This document shows positions 60,928 through 64,000 of a stretch of DNA of 64,000 nucleotides, piece after piece. Made by a program: the position numbers and the translations under genes. The number at the start of each line of letters is the position of its first letter. Positions within the stretch are counted from its first letter, which is position 1. A model generated the notes under the pieces. The model was given only the letters and a program-made list of their open reading frames with translations. It was not told the origin of the DNA and searched no databases. Source of the stretch: Myroides sp. N17-2 (lineage in GTDB: Bacteria > Bacteroidota > Bacteroidia > Flavobacteriales > Flavobacteriaceae); contig NZ_NSGJ01000001.1 in the NCBI RefSeq assembly GCF_002286775.1, positions 62,001 through 126,000 on the forward strand. Direction: 5' to 3'.

Positions 60928-62064
60928 ATGGCAGAAATCAAACAGGGTATACTAGGTCCAGTAAATGGCAAAGTAGGAACAGTAGTTGGTGCAACGTGGA
61001 GAGGAGTAAATTACATCCGCGCTAAACCTCGCAAGTCAAGCAAAAAACCAACAATGAAGCAATTGCTTCAATGGGATAAGATGAGCTTGGTCTCAACATT
61101 TGCAAGTAAGTTTAGGGAATTTGTCAATGCCAATTGCCCACCTGTGCTGAAGGGTAAAAAATGGATAGCAGGTAAAGAGCAGATGATCTCTAGGTTAATG
61201 ACTCAAGGTATTGGCTTAAGTAATGGAGAACAACATATCAAAGTAGAAGAAGCTTTGTTATCTATTGGAAACCTTGCTCCCGCTGTAATCAAGAAAATCA
61301 ATCGACTAAAAACAGGCAAGTTTAAAGTCCAATGGGAAAATGGATTGATTAACGCCTTAACGCTTAATACAGATCAACTGACGATGATGCTGTATAACGA
61401 GACATTAGACCAGTTCACAGCAATACCAAATGTGGGAAATCGAGTAGATAAGTATGCTCACTTCAGTATACCTACTAATTGGGCTGAGGGTACTGTCTAC
61501 TTCTGGAGTATGTGGAAAGCGGCTGATGGCAGTGTCAACAGCACAAGCTGTTTTCACGGAATTATAGAGTTAGAAAAAGAGAAACAGGAAACAAGAAACG
61601 GGGAACAAAAAGATAAAAACCAGGAACTGGAAGCAGGGAATACAGTACCAAACGAACTACATCAGGTACAGACACAATACATCGATAATATAACAGAACA
61701 AGAGAACGAGAATCAAGAAGTAACAGAAGTAACAGAAGTTATTCCTATCGAACAAGCACGAGAAATAGCCTTAAAACAGTATCTAGAAGAAGTGAATACT
61801 CCTAAAGAAGGAGACTCTACCCCGCCTTTAAAGCAGAATAATAAAGAAAGGGAAACTACCCCGCCTCCAATTACTACTACCGAAGATAAGAAAGTAAAAA
61901 AATGGACTCCACCTGGCTATATCCGCAAAGTAAATAAAGACATTATCAAGCAGGCTAAAAACACAGAACCTAAAGCACAAGTTGATCTACCTAATGAAGA
62001 AATCATAGAAGAAGCGCGATCGATACTAGAGGTTTTAAACATGATGGAGGAAAAGAAAGAATGA
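60928..62064 (+). CDS. DUF6266 family protein with charged C-terminal extension
   Basis: 378 residues. The N-terminus is diagnostic of DUF6266: QGILGPVNGKVGTVVGATWR then NYIRAKPRKSSKKPT. The domain spans about 1-215. The second half (about 215-378) is a Glu/Lys/Thr/Pro-rich, low-complexity region (QEVTEVTEVIPIEQ, TPPPITTTEDKK) that most members lack, as far as I recall. No signal peptide. The function of DUF6266 is unknown to me. It is preceded by a 16-bp repeat and an 11-bp-period array; no phage or conjugation genes are seen. Confidence 0.85.
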   Translation: MAEIKQGILGPVNGKVGTVVGATWRGVNYIRAKPRKSSKKPTMKQLLQWDKMSLVSTFASKFREFVNANCPPVLKGKKWIAGKEQMISRLMTQGIGLSNGEQHIKVEEALLSIGNLAPAVIKKINRLKTGKFKVQWENGLINALTLNTDQLTMMLYNETLDQFTAIPNVGNRVDKYAHFSIPTNWAEGTVYFWSMWKAADGSVNSTSCFHGIIELEKEKQETRNGEQKDKNQELEAGNTVPNELHQVQTQYIDNITEQENENQEVTEVTEVIPIEQAREIALKQYLEEVNTPKEGDSTPPLKQNNKERETTPPPITTTEDKKVKKWTPPGYIRKVNKDIIKQAKNTEPKAQVDLPNEEIIEEARSILEVLNMMEEKKE

Positions 62065-62224
62065 GATAATACAGATCTAAGCTAGAGCAGTTCTAAGTTG
62101 TTCTAAAATCGTCAACTCTTTCAATATTTCTCACTAAGACTCTCTTTCTCAATGTAAGGGAGGATACACTAATTGCCTAAACTCAAAAACAAATAGTTAA
62201 TAGCTAACTAACAGCACAAAAAAA

Positions 62225-62246
62225 GGAGCTCACTTACGCGAACTCC
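62225..62246 (-). terminator. Intrinsic terminator of the phosphoesterase gene
   Basis: Stem GGAGTTC/GAGCTCC (one G-U pair), 8-base loop, then seven T on the minus strand. It lies 10 bases after the stop at 62256. Confidence 0.75.
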
Positions 62247-62255
62247 CTGCAAACA

Positions 62256-63767
62256 TTATAAACTATATAATTCACTATACACCTTCCCGAAGCGGTCTAT
62301 CACTTCTATAGTAATAGATTTGGCTGTCTTAGAAGGTCTAAACAAAAACAAATGATCTGTAAGCTCTGGTTCTACCCACTTACGCTTTTCTGGTAATTTA
62401 GGTCCCTCGTGTAGTTTAATACTTAGCGGATCCCTACCTGTGACTTGTACTAGCTCCCCTTTACGTACTCCATCTTCATACCAATAGGCTTGCCACTTGG
62501 CATCCCAGTTCCATATATTCACACTCCAGTTGTCCTTAAAGTCAGGGTGTTCTCCTGCTTTATAAGCTCTAAATTGGATATTTTTATCAAGATTTGTTCC
62601 TTTATAGTACCATTCTAATTGAGATCCCTTAGCAGTGTAAACGCCATATCCACTAGGTGTACCATCTGAACAAATAGGCCCACTCCACCAAGCTCCACAT
62701 ACAGTCCCGTGACAATGCTCTACTAATCTATCTTTAATCACAATAGTCTCATTAAAGTGAGTATGTCCAGACATTAAATGTGCATTATATCCTTCTAATA
62801 CTTGATATAAATGCTCTCTATTGCTCACCATCGCTCCAAGAGATGAACTTGTAGGGTTTCGTTCAAAATAACCTGTATAAGAAGGTATATGTTGAGAAAC
62901 AATAACAGTAGATCCCTTAGGCACATTTGCTAAATCACGTTCTAACCAAGCCAATTGTTCTTCTGTGATATACCCTATATACTCTTTTCCTTTACCGATA
63001 AAGAATACATCATCTATAACCACATAGTGAATCTCCCCTCTGTTAAACGAATAATATTGTGGTCCATAAAGGTTATTAAATGTAGTATGTGTCTTCTCAT
63101 CACTGCGCTGACCTAGATCTGCATCGTGGTTACCAAAAACTTGAAAGAATGGTATAGACAAGTTCTTCACGGCTTGATTGTATTTTTCAAACAACTCGTG
63201 CTTATCCCATATCAAATCACCACATCCGATACCGAATACATTCGTACTGCCTAACGAGGCAATAGTCTTCTGCATATCCGGAACTGATTCTGTCAATAGT
63301 TGTTCTGCTTCTTCAATTTTTTGGATTTGTGGATCAGCTAATACTAAAAAGTGATGGTTTATATCTGACTCTGCTACTGGTTTAAGAGTAAACTCAACTG
63401 TATTAGTAGTCTTCGTCTTATTAATGCGATAAAAGAAATCAGCCGAACCATTAGCCAATTGTTTAATCTCATAACCTGATGGAATAGAGATAAACACAAA
63501 CTCTCTCTGATTATGTGTTATGATAGAGAAATAGCCATTCTTATCCGTTAATACCACCTGAGTTCCATCAGATACACTAACATTGCTAATTCCCTTGCCA
63601 TTTGTGACTACACGCCCTTCAACTTTGATAGCCTTAAAATTAGCTGAACTGCCTTCTACCAACACTAGATCTTCTGATGCTGATGCAGTGATTGTATTCA
63701 TTGAAATCAAAGAAGTTGCTCCTGCTGATAGCGCTATATTCTTAATAAAATTACGTCTTGAACTCAT
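62256..63767 (-). CDS. Secreted calcineurin-like metallophosphoesterase
   Basis: 503 residues. The start SSRRNFIKNIALSAGATSLI has a twin-Arg-like motif, so Tat export is likely. An N-terminal carboxypeptidase-regulatory-like beta domain (about 45-130) precedes the phosphoesterase core: VLADPQI, GCGDLIWD, FGNHDAD, SQHIPS and MSGHTHF carry the two-metal Asp/Asn/His ligands. A C-terminal domain of the metallophosphoesterase type follows (about 340-503). The substrate is unknown. It lies 15 bases after a SusD-like gene, so the pair may act in phosphate-ester or phosphoglycan use. Confidence 0.9.
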   Translation of the reverse strand: MSSRRNFIKNIALSAGATSLISMNTITASASEDLVLVEGSSANFKAIKVEGRVVTNGKGISNVSVSDGTQVVLTDKNGYFSIITHNQREFVFISIPSGYEIKQLANGSADFFYRINKTKTTNTVEFTLKPVAESDINHHFLVLADPQIQKIEEAEQLLTESVPDMQKTIASLGSTNVFGIGCGDLIWDKHELFEKYNQAVKNLSIPFFQVFGNHDADLGQRSDEKTHTTFNNLYGPQYYSFNRGEIHYVVIDDVFFIGKGKEYIGYITEEQLAWLERDLANVPKGSTVIVSQHIPSYTGYFERNPTSSSLGAMVSNREHLYQVLEGYNAHLMSGHTHFNETIVIKDRLVEHCHGTVCGAWWSGPICSDGTPSGYGVYTAKGSQLEWYYKGTNLDKNIQFRAYKAGEHPDFKDNWSVNIWNWDAKWQAYWYEDGVRKGELVQVTGRDPLSIKLHEGPKLPEKRKWVEPELTDHLFLFRPSKTAKSITIEVIDRFGKVYSELYSL

Positions 63768-63782
63768 AATACTCCTTTGTTA

Positions 63783-64000
63783 TTAGTTTTGCCACCACAT
63801 TTTATAATTGATATTATCCCCTCCCATTTGAGATACTATCTTCTCATAATTCGTTTTGTTTTGCGTACGAATAGAGATAGGATAAGGGAAACGACTAGGC
63901 ATCTTACCTTCATTAAGCATTGATTTGGTCTTTGGTAACACAGGGTATCCTGTACGCTTATACTCAAACCACTGTTGATAATCATTCATATATAAAGCAT
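63783..64000 (-). CDS. SusD/RagB-like outer membrane lipoprotein, C-terminal part
   Basis: Only the last 72 codons lie in the window; the frame is open to the edge, upstream of the Met at 63989 (ALYMNDYQQWFEYKRTGYP crosses it). QQWFEYKRTGYP, RFPYP and the end MGGDNINYKMWWQN match the C-terminus of SusD-like_2 proteins, which bind glycans or peptides with a SusC TonB receptor at the cell surface. The SusC partner should lie beyond the right edge. It is followed within 15 bases by the phosphoesterase gene, probably one operon. Confidence 0.85.
   Translation of the reverse strand, partial: ALYMNDYQQWFEYKRTGYPVLPKTKSMLNEGKMPSRFPYPISIRTQNKTNYEKIVSQMGGDNINYKMWWQN

Noticed and set aside
60774-61025. 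83-codon frame before the DUF6266 gene
   Set aside because: It overlaps the well-supported DUF6266 start in another frame and covers the 16-bp repeats; composition is not protein-like.
1-64000. tRNA, rRNA or prophage
   Set aside because: No cloverleaf, rRNA segment, integrase, terminase or capsid gene could be recognised in any part of the window.

Overview
The window looks like chromosome from a low-GC member of the Flavobacteriaceae (Bacteroidota). Evidence seen directly: AT-rich sequence, many Bacteroidota-type promoter boxes (TTG, about 19 bases, then TAnnTTTG) and few purine-rich ribosome binding sites. Gene content agrees: many signal-peptidase-II lipoproteins, a SusD-like lipoprotein at the right edge, a DUF6266 protein, a YfaS-type alpha-2-macroglobulin and a flavobacterial MlaE/MlaF pair. 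The genus Myroides is my best guess, but this is inference from overall resemblance. No rRNA, tRNA, CRISPR array, transposase gene or prophage was seen.

Layout. 0-5.6 kb: Dcp-type M3 peptidase, Crp/Fnr regulator, DinB-like protein, a lipoprotein and a pirin. 5.7-11.6 kb: one giant alpha-2-macroglobulin gene. 11.9-15.1 kb: a phosphatase-superfamily lipoprotein and an M28 peptidase. 15.3-18.9 kb: a tandem array of five secreted paralogues. 19-25.5 kb: a DMT exporter, small membrane proteins, a HugZ/HutZ-like haem protein and a second array of three YD-like secreted proteins. 25.5-33.1 kb: GNAT, leucyl aminopeptidase, a DUF2975/HTH pair, a UbiA-like membrane protein and glycine dehydrogenase GcvP. 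33.2-37.4 kb: a lipoprotein, a cluster of DnaA-box-like 9-mers and a Dna2-like nuclease-helicase. 38-45.4 kb: an esterase, a KAS III, an AraC/MFS pair and a second DMT transporter. 45.9-53.3 kb: envelope genes (flippase, glycosyltransferase, MlaE/MlaF, ManC) with SprT, SDR and M28 genes. 53.5-56.1 kb: pyruvate dehydrogenase E2 and E1-alpha. 56.5-60.2 kb: two PhlG-type hydrolases with an MFS exporter and an AraC regulator. 60.9-64 kb: DUF6266 protein, calcineurin-like phosphoesterase and a SusD fragment.

Non-coding structure is unusually rich. A MITE-like family of about 155 bp with terminal inverted repeats occurs four times. A related second family occurs about three times. Fourteen-bp-period repeats start at the stop codons of three consecutive genes. 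Eleven-bp-period iteron-like arrays lie at 20.7 and 60.6 kb. Eight TTAT(C/T/A)AACA 9-mers lie within 211 bp at 33.73-33.94 kb and make a candidate replication origin. Two long imperfect inverted repeats and one possible small RNA were also seen.

Functional themes are envelope biogenesis and defence (alpha-2-macroglobulin, Mla, flippase, lipoproteins), peptide use (four peptidases), central carbon (PDH, GcvP), and small-molecule efflux or detoxification. Within the last theme, the PhlG-MFS-PhlG-AraC cluster is the most system-like unit. No searches could be run: family names rest on recognised motifs, and positions were counted by hand.
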